Shown here: piece after piece, positions 43,796 through 52,416 of the stretch | How positions within the stretch are numbered: the first letter of the stretch is position 1 | Layout of the letters: the number at the start of each line of letters is the position of its first letter | Origin: Lacisediminimonas profundi | GTDB lineage: Bacteria; Pseudomonadota; Gammaproteobacteria; Burkholderiales; Burkholderiaceae_D | Reading direction: 5' to 3' | NCBI RefSeq assembly: GCF_008831265.1 | Contig: NZ_VTTH01000003.1 | Span: forward strand, 310,001-374,000 | Length of the DNA stretch: 64,000 nt | Notes under the pieces: model-generated | Told to the model about the DNA's origin: nothing | Seen by the model: only the letters and a program-made list of their open reading frames with translations | Databases searched by the model: none | Translations under genes and position numbers: made by a program

Positions 43796-46219
43796 ATGCG
43801 CGCCGCTGTTGCCGGCCTGGTCGCTGGTACCTGCTGGCTGCAGACCCGGGCCACGCTGCCTGACATGAGCACTGCACTGGCGCTGCTGCTTGGCGGCGCC
43901 GGCCTGTTGTGGATTGCGCGGCGGACCGGGCCGCCGGGCCCGCTGGCGCCGCTGATTCTGCCAGCGTTGCTTTGCATGGTAGTGGCCGGCGCCTCGCTCG
44001 GTGTCGGCTCGGCTGCGCTGCAGGCACACCAGCGGCTGGCTTCCGAACTGCCGCTCGCTCTCGAAGGCGGCGACCTGGATGTGGTCGGCGTCGTTGACAG
44101 CCTGCCACAGCGGTTCGAACGCGGCGTGCGCTTCAACTTCCGGGTCGAGCAGGGTCCGGCCGGGGCCGAAATTCCCTCGCGGCTGGCGCTGTCCTGGTAT
44201 GCGATGGATGAGGATGCGGCTGCGTTGCAGGCGGTCGCGCCGGGCGAGCGCTGGCAGTTGCGGGTGCGCCTGCGGCGGCCGCACGGCAATGCCAATCCCT
44301 ACGGATTCGATTACGAAGCCTGGCTGCTGGAACAGGGTGTCAGGGCCACCGGCTATGTGCGGCCGCCCGGGCCGGACTTTGCCAACCGCCGGCTGGCCGC
44401 ATTCGTTCCGGGCTTTTCCAGTGTTGTCGAGCGCTGCCGCGCGCTGCTGCGGGAGCGGATGCGGGCGGCGCTGGAGGGCAAGCCCTATGCCGGCATCATC
44501 ATCGCACTGGTGATCGGGGATCAGCGCGACATTACCGCCGCCGACTGGAAGATGTTCAACGCGACCGGTGTCGGGCACCTGATCTCGATCTCCGGCCTGC
44601 ACATCACGATGATCGCCGGCCTGTTCGCCGGCGCCGTACTGTTCCTGTGGCGGCGTTCTTTCTTCACGCGCGCGCAATTGCCGCTGGTGCTGCCGGCGCA
44701 AAAGGCCGGCGCGCTGGCCGGTGCCTTGTGCGCGCTGCTGTATGTGCTGCTGTCGGGCTTTGGCGTGCCTGCTCAGCGCACCTTGTACATGCTGGTGGTG
44801 GTCGCGCTCGCGCTCTGGTTCGGCCGCGCAACCCGGGTCTCGCATGTGCTGTGCCTGGCGCTGGCGGTGGTGCTGCTGCTGGATCCGTGGGCGGTGCTGT
44901 GGCCGGGCTTCTGGCTGTCGTTCGGCGCGGTCGCGGTCATTCTCTATGCCGGCGCCGGCGAGGCGCGCAGCCTGCACCCGGGCAAGGGCTGGCGCGACAC
45001 CTGGCGCGATACCTTGTGCGCTGCGGTGCGCACGCAATATGCGGTCAGCATCGGGCTGGTGCCATTGACCCTGTTGTTGTTCAGCCAGGTGTCGCTGGTC
45101 AGTCCGCTTGCCAATGCGATCGCGATTCCGGTCATCAGTTTCATCGTCACGCCGCTGGCACTGGCGGGCAGCGTGTTGCCGCAACCGGTGGCTGGCCTGG
45201 TGCTGCTGTCAGCGCACCAGGTCGTGGCCTGGCTGGCGCTTTTCCTGCAATGGCTGAGTGAATTGCCAGCGGCGGTCTGGACGGCGCCGGAGCCAGAGTG
45301 GTGGATGTTCGCGCTGGCGTTGGCGGGCATGCTGTGGATGCTCGCCCCGCGCGGCTGGCCCGCGCGCAGCGCCGGACTATTGCTATGGCTGCCCTTGCTG
45401 CTCAACCGGCCGGCCGCGCCTGCCGATGGCATGACGATGACCGCGTTCGACGTCGGGCAGGGCACTGCAGTGCTGATCGAAACGCCGAACCACCGCTTGC
45501 TGTACGACACCGGACCTTTTTACACGCCGGAGGCCGATGGCGGCAACCGCGTGATCCTGCCTTACCTGCGCTCGCGCGGCATCGGCTATCTGGACACGGT
45601 AGTGGTCTCGCACAACGATAACGATCATTCGGGCGGCGCGGCGTCCATCTTCGCGCAGATGCGGGTCGGACGCGTGCTGTCGTCGCTGGAGCCGGGAAGT
45701 CCGATCCTGAAAGCGGCGCCGCGCCACGAGCGCTGCCGGGCAGGTCAGCACTGGTGGTGGGACGGTGTGCGTTTCGAGATGCTGCATCCGGATGACGGCG
45801 AATACACCCGCAGCAAGAAGCCGAACGCGCGCAGTTGCACGCTGAAGGTAAGCCATGGCGTCCATTCGGTCATGCTGCCGGGCGACATCGAAGCGGCCCA
45901 GGAAGCGCGGCTGATGGCCGAGGCACCGCGCAAGCTGCGTTCGACTGTGCTGCTGGCGCCGCATCATGGCAGCGGGACGTCGTCGACGGCAGGCTTCCTG
46001 GAAGCGGTGCAGCCGGAACTGGCGATTTTCCAGGTCGGGTACCGCAACCGGTACCGGCATCCGAAGGCGGAAGTTTATGAGCGCTATGAAACGATGAAGA
46101 TCCGGCGGCTGCGCACCGACCAGGCCGGCGCGATCAGGGTCGAGGTGGGTGGCGATGGCGACCGCATGGCGGTGTCGGCATGGCGGGATGAACGTTCGCG
46201 CTATTGGCACGGACGGTAG
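43796..46219 (+). CDS. comEC: DNA internalization competence protein ComEC/Rec2
   Basis: 807 residues. An N-terminal membrane and OB-like DUF4131 part (EGGDLDVVGVVDSLPQRFERGVRFNFRVEQ), the competence domain with YAGIIIALVIGDQRDITAADWKMFNATGVGHLISISGLHITMIAG and many membrane segments, and a C-terminal metallo-beta-lactamase domain from about 545 (MTMTAFDVGQGTAVLIETPNHRLLYDTG; His606-Asn-Asp-Asn-Asp-His611). ComEC is the inner-membrane channel for single-stranded DNA in natural transformation, and the MBL part may degrade the other strand. All key motifs are intact, so it is probably functional. Confidence 0.97.
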   Translation: MRAAVAGLVAGTCWLQTRATLPDMSTALALLLGGAGLLWIARRTGPPGPLAPLILPALLCMVVAGASLGVGSAALQAHQRLASELPLALEGGDLDVVGVVDSLPQRFERGVRFNFRVEQGPAGAEIPSRLALSWYAMDEDAAALQAVAPGERWQLRVRLRRPHGNANPYGFDYEAWLLEQGVRATGYVRPPGPDFANRRLAAFVPGFSSVVERCRALLRERMRAALEGKPYAGIIIALVIGDQRDITAADWKMFNATGVGHLISISGLHITMIAGLFAGAVLFLWRRSFFTRAQLPLVLPAQKAGALAGALCALLYVLLSGFGVPAQRTLYMLVVVALALWFGRATRVSHVLCLALAVVLLLDPWAVLWPGFWLSFGAVAVILYAGAGEARSLHPGKGWRDTWRDTLCAAVRTQYAVSIGLVPLTLLLFSQVSLVSPLANAIAIPVISFIVTPLALAGSVLPQPVAGLVLLSAHQVVAWLALFLQWLSELPAAVWTAPEPEWWMFALALAGMLWMLAPRGWPARSAGLLLWLPLLLNRPAAPADGMTMTAFDVGQGTAVLIETPNHRLLYDTGPFYTPEADGGNRVILPYLRSRGIGYLDTVVVSHNDNDHSGGAASIFAQMRVGRVLSSLEPGSPILKAAPRHERCRAGQHWWWDGVRFEMLHPDDGEYTRSKKPNARSCTLKVSHGVHSVMLPGDIEAAQEARLMAEAPRKLRSTVLLAPHHGSGTSSTAGFLEAVQPELAIFQVGYRNRYRHPKAEVYERYETMKIRRLRTDQAGAIRVEVGGDGDRMAVSAWRDERSRYWHGR

Positions 46220-46229
46220 AGGGAGGGAG

Positions 46230-46277
46230 CCGGCGAAGGAACTGGCGTAGAAACCGGCCTGGAAACCGGCGTAGGAA
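46230..46277 (+). repeat. 4 x 12 bp degenerate tandem repeat between comEC and thioredoxin-like gene
   Basis: CCGGCGAAGGAA, CTGGCGTAGAAA, CCGGCCTGGAAA and CCGGCGTAGGAA fill the gap between two convergent stop codons. Confidence 0.85.
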
Positions 46278-46283
46278 CCAGCT

Positions 46284-46715
46284 TCAGTCCGCGGCGGCTT
46301 CCTGCAACTTTTCGCGCAGGTTGTATTCCTGTTGCCATTGCTGGCGCTCGCGGGTGCTGCCGGCTTCGCGCTGCAATTCGGCGGGAGTTTTTTCGGCTTG
46401 CGCCGCAAGCAGGCGGTTCGCCTGCCTTGCATCCGGAAGAATGGTGCCGAAGAAGGCGACCGTATCTCCCCTTTGCAGCAGCAGGGTGGGGAAATTGTCG
46501 ACATCGAAATCGCCGACCACGTCGGCCTGGTCCTCTATGTCGACCCACAGGAAGCGCTTGTCAGGATGTTCTGCCGCAAGTGCTTCGAATGCAGGGCGGA
46601 ACTCGCGGCACACGTCGCACCAGGCTGCGCACAGGCAGGCAACGATCCAGACGTCGCCGGACAGCGCGGCGCGGATCTGGTCCCGGTTGTCGAGTTGGAG
46701 GGTCATGCAAGTCAT
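46284..46715 (-). CDS. thioredoxin-like protein
   Basis: 143 residues with a thioredoxin fold: VWIVACLCAAWCDVCREFRPAFEALA holds the CxxC site Cys-Asp-Val-Cys, followed by RFLWVDIEDQADVVGDFDVDNFPTLLLQRGDTVAFFG with the cis-proline (NFPT). No signal peptide is evident, so it is likely cytoplasmic. The C-terminal 40 residues are Gln/Glu/Arg-rich and probably helical. The substrate is unknown. It is convergent with comEC and divergent from tsaB. Confidence 0.9.
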   Translation of the reverse strand: MTCMTLQLDNRDQIRAALSGDVWIVACLCAAWCDVCREFRPAFEALAAEHPDKRFLWVDIEDQADVVGDFDVDNFPTLLLQRGDTVAFFGTILPDARQANRLLAAQAEKTPAELQREAGSTRERQQWQQEYNLREKLQEAAAD

Positions 46716-46790
46716 GCGCCTATTCTACCGATACGATTGTGCTCGCGCCATCGTCACCTTGAGGGCGTGGCGAGCAGGTAGAATACGGGC

Positions 46791-47486
46791 ATGACGACAG
46801 TTCTCGCGATAGAAACCTCCAGCGAAGTCGCCTCCGTCGCCTTGCTCCGCAATGACCAGATCATCACGCGGGAAGTAAGCGGAATACAGACACACTCGCA
46901 AACCGTCCTGCCCATGGTCCGGACCCTGCTGGCCGAAGCCGGAATTGCCTTGCGCGACTGCGACGCAATTGCTTTCGGCTGCGGCCCGGGCTCCTTCACG
47001 GGCGTACGCACTGCCTGCGGCATTGTCCAGGGACTGGCCTACGGCGCCGGGCTCCCCGTGGTGCCGGTCGTGACACTCCTGGCAATGGCGCAGGCTTGCC
47101 GGAATGCTACCGGCGCTGCCGATGTGCTTGCGGTGCTGGACGCGCGCATGGGCGAAGTCTATTGGGCACAGTACCAGTTCGGGCCGGCATCGCGGGAATG
47201 GCAGGAAATTTCGCCGCCCACGCTGTCGCGCCCGGCAGACATCGTGGTGCACGGCAATCCGGTTGCGACCGGGAACGGGCTGGCGCAATATGCCGACTTG
47301 CTGCCGCTGGCGCTGCATCCGTTTGCCGGCCAGGCCTCGCTGCCGCATGCTGTGGCGGTGGCGGAACTGGGCCGTATCGCTTGCGATCGCGGCCAGGTTC
47401 TTGCAGCCATCGACGCCCAGCCGCTCTATCTGCGCAACAAGGTTGCCTTGACGACGGCCGAGCGGCAGGCCAGAACCGGCACATGA
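46791..47486 (+). CDS. tsaB: tRNA threonylcarbamoyladenosine biosynthesis protein TsaB
   Basis: 231 residues with the ASKHA-type N-terminus VLAIETSSEVASVALL and the family segment FGCGPGSFTGVRTACGIVQGLAYG. VLDARMGEVYWAQYQF follows. TsaB partners TsaD and TsaE to install t6A37 on ANN-decoding tRNAs; TsaB itself lacks the metal site. Its last bases overlap the rimI start (ATGA), the classic tsaB-rimI pairing. Confidence 0.96.
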   Translation: MTTVLAIETSSEVASVALLRNDQIITREVSGIQTHSQTVLPMVRTLLAEAGIALRDCDAIAFGCGPGSFTGVRTACGIVQGLAYGAGLPVVPVVTLLAMAQACRNATGAADVLAVLDARMGEVYWAQYQFGPASREWQEISPPTLSRPADIVVHGNPVATGNGLAQYADLLPLALHPFAGQASLPHAVAVAELGRIACDRGQVLAAIDAQPLYLRNKVALTTAERQARTGT

Positions 47487-47974
47487 GCAGCATTCTTTCC
47501 GGACGTGGGGATTCCCTGCGCGATCTGCAAATGCTGCGCATGACGCCGACCGACCTGCAGGAAGTGCTGGACATCGAATATGCGGCGTACCCGTTTCCAT
47601 GGAGCCACGGAAATTTCCTCGATTCAATCAAGAGCGGATACGAGACCTGGGTCTTGCGGGCGCCAGCGCCGGCCCGGCAACTGCTTGGCTATTTCATGTT
47701 GATGCACATGGTTGATGAATCACACCTGCTCAATATCACCGTACATCCCGGGCACCAGGGCCGCGGACTCGGCCGCGTGATGCTGGACCATGCGGTCGCG
47801 CTGGCACGCACAGCCGGCATGAAGAGCATGCTGCTGGAAGTGCGGCCGTCCAATACCCGCGCGCTGGAGATATATCTCCGCTACGGTTTTTCCCGTGTCG
47901 GCGTCCGGCGCAATTATTATCCTGCGCCGGACAAGCGGCGCGAGGATGCCATCGTGATGAGGTTGCCGCTGTGA
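47483..47974 (+). CDS. rimI: ribosomal protein S18 alanine N-acetyltransferase RimI
   Basis: 163 residues from the ATG overlapping the tsaB stop codon. GNAT features: MTPTDLQEVLDIEYAAYPFPWSHGNFLDSIKSGYETW, the acetyl-CoA loop VHPGHQGRGLGRVMLDHAV and LLEVRPSNTRALEIYLRYGFSRVGVRRNYYP. PFPW with WSHGNF is typical of RimI. It acetylates the S18 N-terminal alanine and may act on other proteins. Its stop codon overlaps the UDG start by four bases. Confidence 0.96.
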   Translation: MSSILSGRGDSLRDLQMLRMTPTDLQEVLDIEYAAYPFPWSHGNFLDSIKSGYETWVLRAPAPARQLLGYFMLMHMVDESHLLNITVHPGHQGRGLGRVMLDHAVALARTAGMKSMLLEVRPSNTRALEIYLRYGFSRVGVRRNYYPAPDKRREDAIVMRLPL

Positions 47975-48804
47975 CATTCGAGGACAGGCGCAGGAAAATG
48001 CTGGCGGAGATGGGCGTTGGGCCGGTCTGGACCGCGCGCCACGCATCAGCCCCCGGCGTGGATGCCAGGGTCGACCAGCTTGCCGGGGGCGAGGTGGACA
48101 GCATTGCCGGTCCTGCCCATGCGGCAGTGGCCACAGCCGAAGTTGCTGCCGGGTCTGTTGCCGGGTTTGCTGCCGAAGTGGCAACGGATTACGCTACGGT
48201 CGCGGTGAGCCGTCAGGCGTCCCCCGCCGGACTGGACTGGGCCGCGTTGCAGCAGGCCGTGGCAGGCTGCACGGCCTGCGGGCTTTGCAGTACCCGCAAG
48301 AACACGGTATTTGGCGTTGGCGATCGCAAGGCCAGCTGGTTGTTCGTCGGCGAGGGACCCGGCCGGCAGGAGGACCTGCAGGGCGAGCCATTCGTCGGGC
48401 CGGCGGGCCAGTTGCTCGACAACATGCTCAAGGCGCTGGGCCTGCAACGCGGGGGCAATGCTTATATTGCCAATATCGTGAAATGCCGGCCTGCTGCTGC
48501 CGACGGTCGCGACCGTCCTCCTTCCGAAGAAGAGATTGCCGCTTGCCTGCCTTTCCTCGAACGGCAGGTCGAACTGCTGCAGCCGACGGTCATCGTCGCG
48601 CTCGGCAAGGTGGCTGCGGTCAGCCTGCTCGGGCTGCCGGCCGATACGCCGGTAGGGTCGCTGCGCGGCACGCTACACAGTTATCGCGACCGCCCGCTGG
48701 TCGTGACCTACCACCCGGCCTACCTGTTGCGCCAGCCCGCCGACAAGGCGAAGGCATGGCGTGACCTGTGCATGGCACTGACGGCGCATGCAGCGGCTGG
48801 CTGA
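47971..48804 (+). CDS. family 4 (4Fe-4S) uracil-DNA glycosylase
   Basis: 277 residues from a GTG overlapping the rimI stop codon. The catalytic domain (about 85-277) has GCTACGLCSTRKNTVFGVG with cluster cysteines, FVGEGPGRQEDLQGEPFVGPAGQLLDNML, IANIVKCRP and EIAACLPFLERQ, and the C-terminal TYHPAYLLRQP. It removes uracil from DNA, and family 4 members bind a 4Fe-4S cluster. Residues about 30-80 are an Ala/Val/Gly-rich spacer coded partly by 12-bp repeats and are not conserved in the family. The next gene starts within its 3' end. Confidence 0.95.
   Translation: MTFEDRRRKMLAEMGVGPVWTARHASAPGVDARVDQLAGGEVDSIAGPAHAAVATAEVAAGSVAGFAAEVATDYATVAVSRQASPAGLDWAALQQAVAGCTACGLCSTRKNTVFGVGDRKASWLFVGEGPGRQEDLQGEPFVGPAGQLLDNMLKALGLQRGGNAYIANIVKCRPAAADGRDRPPSEEEIAACLPFLERQVELLQPTVIVALGKVAAVSLLGLPADTPVGSLRGTLHSYRDRPLVVTYHPAYLLRQPADKAKAWRDLCMALTAHAAAG
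48145..48180 (+). repeat. 3 x 12 bp tandem repeat in the UDG N-terminal spacer
   Basis: GCTGCCGGGTCT, GTTGCCGGGTTT and GCTGCCGAAGTG encode AAGS/VAGF/AAEV. The period keeps the frame and lies outside the catalytic domain. Confidence 0.7.
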
Positions 48805-49783
48805 CGACCGGCACGCCGGCTTCCAGCGCAATTTTCACAGCCGCTGGTCGCATCTGCGCGATCCGCATGTGCGCACACTTGCGTGGCTGCTGGATTCGCC
48901 GGACATGCTCGATCCTGCAGCGCCGCAATGGCAGGGCAGGATAGCCAGCTTCGGCCTGGATGCGGCGCTGCAGGCAGCACCCTGGCTGCGCCAGCTGGAC
49001 CAGGATCCGGAGCCGCTTCACCGCTGGCTTTCCGTGAACCGATTCACCCGCCTCGGACGCTATGCCGAACAGCTGCTGACCTGGTATTTCCGCGAGCAGG
49101 GCAGCCTGGTCGCACATAACCTGCAGGTGCGATCGGGCGGCACCACCATCGGCGAATTCGATTTCCTGCTGCGTGAAGGTGGCCGGCTGGTGCACTGGGA
49201 GCTGGCGACCAAGGTATATCTGCTGCAGGCATCGCGCACCGACTCGGCGGGCCTGCAGGCGGACTATTTCGTCGGCCCCAACCTGGCCGATACCCTGGGC
49301 GCCAAGATGTCGAAAATAATCCACCGCCAGCTCGGGCTGTCGGCGCATCCTGCCGCGCGTGCGGTACTGACGGAGCCGGTGCAATCGGTGGCGGCGCTGA
49401 TCAAGGGCTGGCTGTTCTATCCAGCGGGAGCGAGCATGCCGCCACAGTCACTGGGCTTGTCGGCCGATCATTGCCGCGGTTTCTGGTGCCCGCTGGGTGA
49501 ACTGGACAAACTGGAATCGGGGGCAGGGGAGCGCTACCTGCCGCTCGAGCGCTTGCAGTGGATGACTCCCGTGGCCGCAGCATGGGAAGACACGACAGGC
49601 CTGCCGCAATTGCAGGCTGCGCTGCATGAGCGTTTCGTGCACCACTCGATGCCGGTGATGATCGCGCGGATGGAAGCGCAAGGCGACAACTGGATCGAAG
49701 TCGAACGCGGATTCGCGGTGCCGGATGACTGGGCCAGCCGGGCCGGCAGGAGGATGGGGGCGACGTTGTCGCCACTGGCTTGA
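48788..49783 (+). CDS. DUF1853-family protein
   Basis: 331 residues recognised as DUF1853 from HSRWSHLRDPHVRTLAWLLDSPDML, FTRLGRYAEQLLTWYFREQGSLVAHNLQVRSGGTTIGEFDFLLREGGRLVHWELATKVYL. The EFDFLL...HWELATKVYL pattern resembles a PD-(D/E)xK nuclease core, with Asp/Glu/Lys in the right order, so nucleic-acid cleavage is a possible role; this is inference. It overlaps the UDG gene by 17 bases and closes the tsaB-rimI-UDG unit. Confidence 0.88.
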   Translation: MQRLADDRHAGFQRNFHSRWSHLRDPHVRTLAWLLDSPDMLDPAAPQWQGRIASFGLDAALQAAPWLRQLDQDPEPLHRWLSVNRFTRLGRYAEQLLTWYFREQGSLVAHNLQVRSGGTTIGEFDFLLREGGRLVHWELATKVYLLQASRTDSAGLQADYFVGPNLADTLGAKMSKIIHRQLGLSAHPAARAVLTEPVQSVAALIKGWLFYPAGASMPPQSLGLSADHCRGFWCPLGELDKLESGAGERYLPLERLQWMTPVAAAWEDTTGLPQLQAALHERFVHHSMPVMIARMEAQGDNWIEVERGFAVPDDWASRAGRRMGATLSPLA

Positions 49784-49798
49784 GTGCCGCGTCTGGGC

Positions 49799-49832
49799 GC
49801 TGACTGAGCCCTGACTGAGCGCTGACCGAGTG
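49799..49832 (+). repeat. 3-copy degenerate tandem repeat, 10-11 bp
   Basis: GCTGACTGAGC and near copies lie between the convergent DUF1853 and lplT genes. Confidence 0.65.
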
Positions 49833-49844
49833 ATCAATCAGCAA

Positions 49845-51119
49845 TCAATGATGGTGCTTGTGCTCGCCGATCAGATGCATCGAGTCGCGTTCGCGCTGGT
49901 TGGCCGCATGGCGGCGCATCACCAGGTACATCGTGCCGGAGACGAACAGGCCGAACATGATGATCACGATATTGATGTCGAGGTTGACCTTGACCATGAA
50001 TGCGTACAACACCAGCATGGTCAGGACGGAAAGATTTTCATTGAAGTTCTGGACGGCGATCGAATGTCCGGCGCTCATCAGTACATGCCCGCGATGCTGC
50101 AGCAGGGCGTTCATCGGCACCACGAAATAGCCTGACAGCGCACCGATCAGGATCAGAAGCGGGTAAGCGGCGTACTTGCTGCTGACCATGGTCATCGCGA
50201 TAACCACCAGGCCCATTGCGACCCCGAGCGGCATTACCGACAACGATTTCTTCAGCGGAACGAAGCGGGCCGCGGCCACTGCGCCGACTGCTACGCCGAC
50301 GGCGACCACGCCCTGCAGGATGGCGGCCTGGTCGAGCGGCATGTTGAGCGATTTCTCGGCCCATTTCAGCACGATGAACTGCAGTGTCGCGCCGGCACCC
50401 CAGAACAGGGTGGTGACGGCCAGCGAAATCTGGCCCAGGCGGTCTTTCCAGAGCGTCGAGAAGCAGGTTGCGAAATCGGCAATCAGCCGGATCGGATTGC
50501 GCTCCTGGTGCGCGTAGCGTGCGCCGGTGTCCGGAATCTTCAGGTTGAATATGGCGGCGACGAAATAGGCGATCATGATGACCGTCAGCGCAGCTTCGAC
50601 CGCGGTGTCGACGCCGGTGGTGACCAGCGGCATGTCAAACGACAGCAGTACGTCGGATATATGCTTGTTGACCAGCGCGCCGCCCATTACCGTGCCGAGA
50701 ATGATGGAGGCGACGGTCAGTCCTTCGATCCAGCCGTTGGCTGCGACCAGTTTTTCGGGTGGCAGCAATTCAGTCAGGATCCCGTACTTTGCCGGCGAAT
50801 ACGCGGCCGCGCCGAATCCGACCACGGCATAGGCCAATAGCGGATGCACGCTCATGAACATCATTATGCAGCCGCCGATCTTGATCAGGTTCGTGATGAA
50901 CATGACGCGGCCCTTGGGCAGCGCATCGGCGAAGGCGCCAACATAGGCAGCCAGCAGCACGTACGATAGTACGAAGAAAAGCTTCAGCAGCGGTGTCATC
51001 CATGCCGGCGCTTGCATTGTAGTCAGCAAGGCAATCGCAGCAATCAGGAGTGCATTGTCGGCAAGCGAAGAAAAAAACTGCGCCGCCATGATCGTGTAAA
51101 AGCCGCGATTCATTCGCAT
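49845..51119 (-). CDS. lplT: lysophospholipid transporter LplT
   Basis: 424 residues, an MFS protein with about 12 membrane segments. Family markers are MNRGFYTIMAAQFFSSLADNALLIAAIALL, VGAFADALPKGRVMFITNLIKIGGC, SPAKYGILTELLPPEKLVAANGWIEGLTVASIILGTVMGG and GLFVSGTMYLVMRR. LplT flips lysophospholipids inward for reacylation, usually by Aas, which is not adjacent here. The C-terminal HLIGEHKHHH is a natural His-rich tail. It is divergent from alr with 135 bases between. Confidence 0.95.
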   Translation of the reverse strand: MRMNRGFYTIMAAQFFSSLADNALLIAAIALLTTMQAPAWMTPLLKLFFVLSYVLLAAYVGAFADALPKGRVMFITNLIKIGGCIMMFMSVHPLLAYAVVGFGAAAYSPAKYGILTELLPPEKLVAANGWIEGLTVASIILGTVMGGALVNKHISDVLLSFDMPLVTTGVDTAVEAALTVIMIAYFVAAIFNLKIPDTGARYAHQERNPIRLIADFATCFSTLWKDRLGQISLAVTTLFWGAGATLQFIVLKWAEKSLNMPLDQAAILQGVVAVGVAVGAVAAARFVPLKKSLSVMPLGVAMGLVVIAMTMVSSKYAAYPLLILIGALSGYFVVPMNALLQHRGHVLMSAGHSIAVQNFNENLSVLTMLVLYAFMVKVNLDINIVIIMFGLFVSGTMYLVMRRHAANQRERDSMHLIGEHKHHH

Positions 51120-51254
51120 TTCTAGTGTCCCGAAGTCCCCGGAGCTTTATACCATGAATAATGTGGGCGGCAGCGGTTTTCCCTCTTGGCCGCGGGTCGC
51201 TCCGGTAGAATGCATGTCTGATCTCACCGCTGTATTTTTCCCGCGATTGTTGCC

Positions 51255-52346
51255 ATGCCAAGACCTCTCGTTGCCACTGTCGACCTGCACGCCATGCGAT
51301 CCAACCTGGCCCTGGCGCGAGCGCGAGCGCCGGGCTTGCGGACCTGGGCGGTGGTCAAGGCGAACGCCTATGGCCACGGGCTGGTCAACGCAGTCCGGGC
51401 GTTTGCCGGCTCGGACGGCCTGGCGCTGATCGAATTCGATGGGGCGGTGCAGTTGCGCGAACTGGGATGGCAGCGTCCGCTGTTGCTGCTCGAAGGCGCG
51501 TTCGATGCTGACGATGTCGAACTCGCGGCACGACATGACCTGACCCTGGTCGTGCACTGCGATGAGCAGGTCCGGATGATCGAAACGGCAAGGCTGGCGC
51601 GCCCGATCGACCTGCAGCTGAAAATGAACACCGGGATGAACCGGCTGGGATTCCGGCCGGCTGCGGTTCGTGCGGCTTTCGACCGCTTGCGGGCGAGTCC
51701 CAATACGGGCGCAATTTCCTTCATCACGCACTATGCAAATGCCGAGCTGTACGAGCATCCGACCCCGATGCCGCCACAGACCCAGGCAGAACGCTTTCGC
51801 GCGGCAGTCGCCGATCTTCCCGGCGAAGCCAGTATTGCCAATTCGGCAGCGGGATTGCTGCACGACCCGGTGCCGGGAGACTGGATCCGGCCCGGCATCA
51901 TCTTGTATGGCGGATCGCCGGGCGAGGGCAGCGGCGAGAGATTCGGACTGCTGCCGGCCATGACCCTGGCTTCGCGCATCATTGGCGTGCAGGAGATCGC
52001 AGCCGGGGAATCGGTTGGTTATGGCAGCCGCTTCACCGCCCGGCGGCCGATGCGCATCGGCGTGGTGGCCTGCGGTTACGCCGATGGCTACCCGCGCAGC
52101 GCGCCGGACGGCACGCCGGTATTGGTGGACGGCACCAGGGTCGCGCTCGCAGGGCGCGTCTCGATGGACATGATTACGGTCGACCTGAGCGCGGCCCCTG
52201 CGGCTGGCGTTGGCAGCGAAGTGGTGCTGTGGGGGCGCGGGCTGTCGATTGACGAAGTGGCCCAGGCCTCGGGCACCATCGGTTATGAATTGATGTGCGC
52301 GCTGGCGCCACGGGTGCGCATGCAGGTACAGGAGCAGGTGCAGTAG
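51255..52346 (+). CDS. alr: alanine racemase
   Basis: 363 residues. PLP lysine Lys35 is in WAVVKANAYGHG, KMNTGMNRLGF supports the barrel, and the second domain has VGYGSRFTARRPMRIGVVACGYADGYPR with the catalytic tyrosine, then GRVSMDMITVDL. It makes D-alanine for peptidoglycan in the cytoplasm. Length is typical. radA follows after 70 bases. Confidence 0.98.
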   Translation: MPRPLVATVDLHAMRSNLALARARAPGLRTWAVVKANAYGHGLVNAVRAFAGSDGLALIEFDGAVQLRELGWQRPLLLLEGAFDADDVELAARHDLTLVVHCDEQVRMIETARLARPIDLQLKMNTGMNRLGFRPAAVRAAFDRLRASPNTGAISFITHYANAELYEHPTPMPPQTQAERFRAAVADLPGEASIANSAAGLLHDPVPGDWIRPGIILYGGSPGEGSGERFGLLPAMTLASRIIGVQEIAAGESVGYGSRFTARRPMRIGVVACGYADGYPRSAPDGTPVLVDGTRVALAGRVSMDMITVDLSAAPAAGVGSEVVLWGRGLSIDEVAQASGTIGYELMCALAPRVRMQVQEQVQ

Positions 52347-52416
52347 TTTTTCACCAGCCTGTCTAATGTCGGACAGGGCGGGTCGGACAGGGCGGACCAG
52401 TATCAGGACGTAATTC

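Noticed and set aside
42905-45184. 759-codon reverse open frame opposite lolD, tatD and comEC
   Set aside because: Its composition is Gln/Arg/His-rich without domains, while the forward genes are complete and overlapping.
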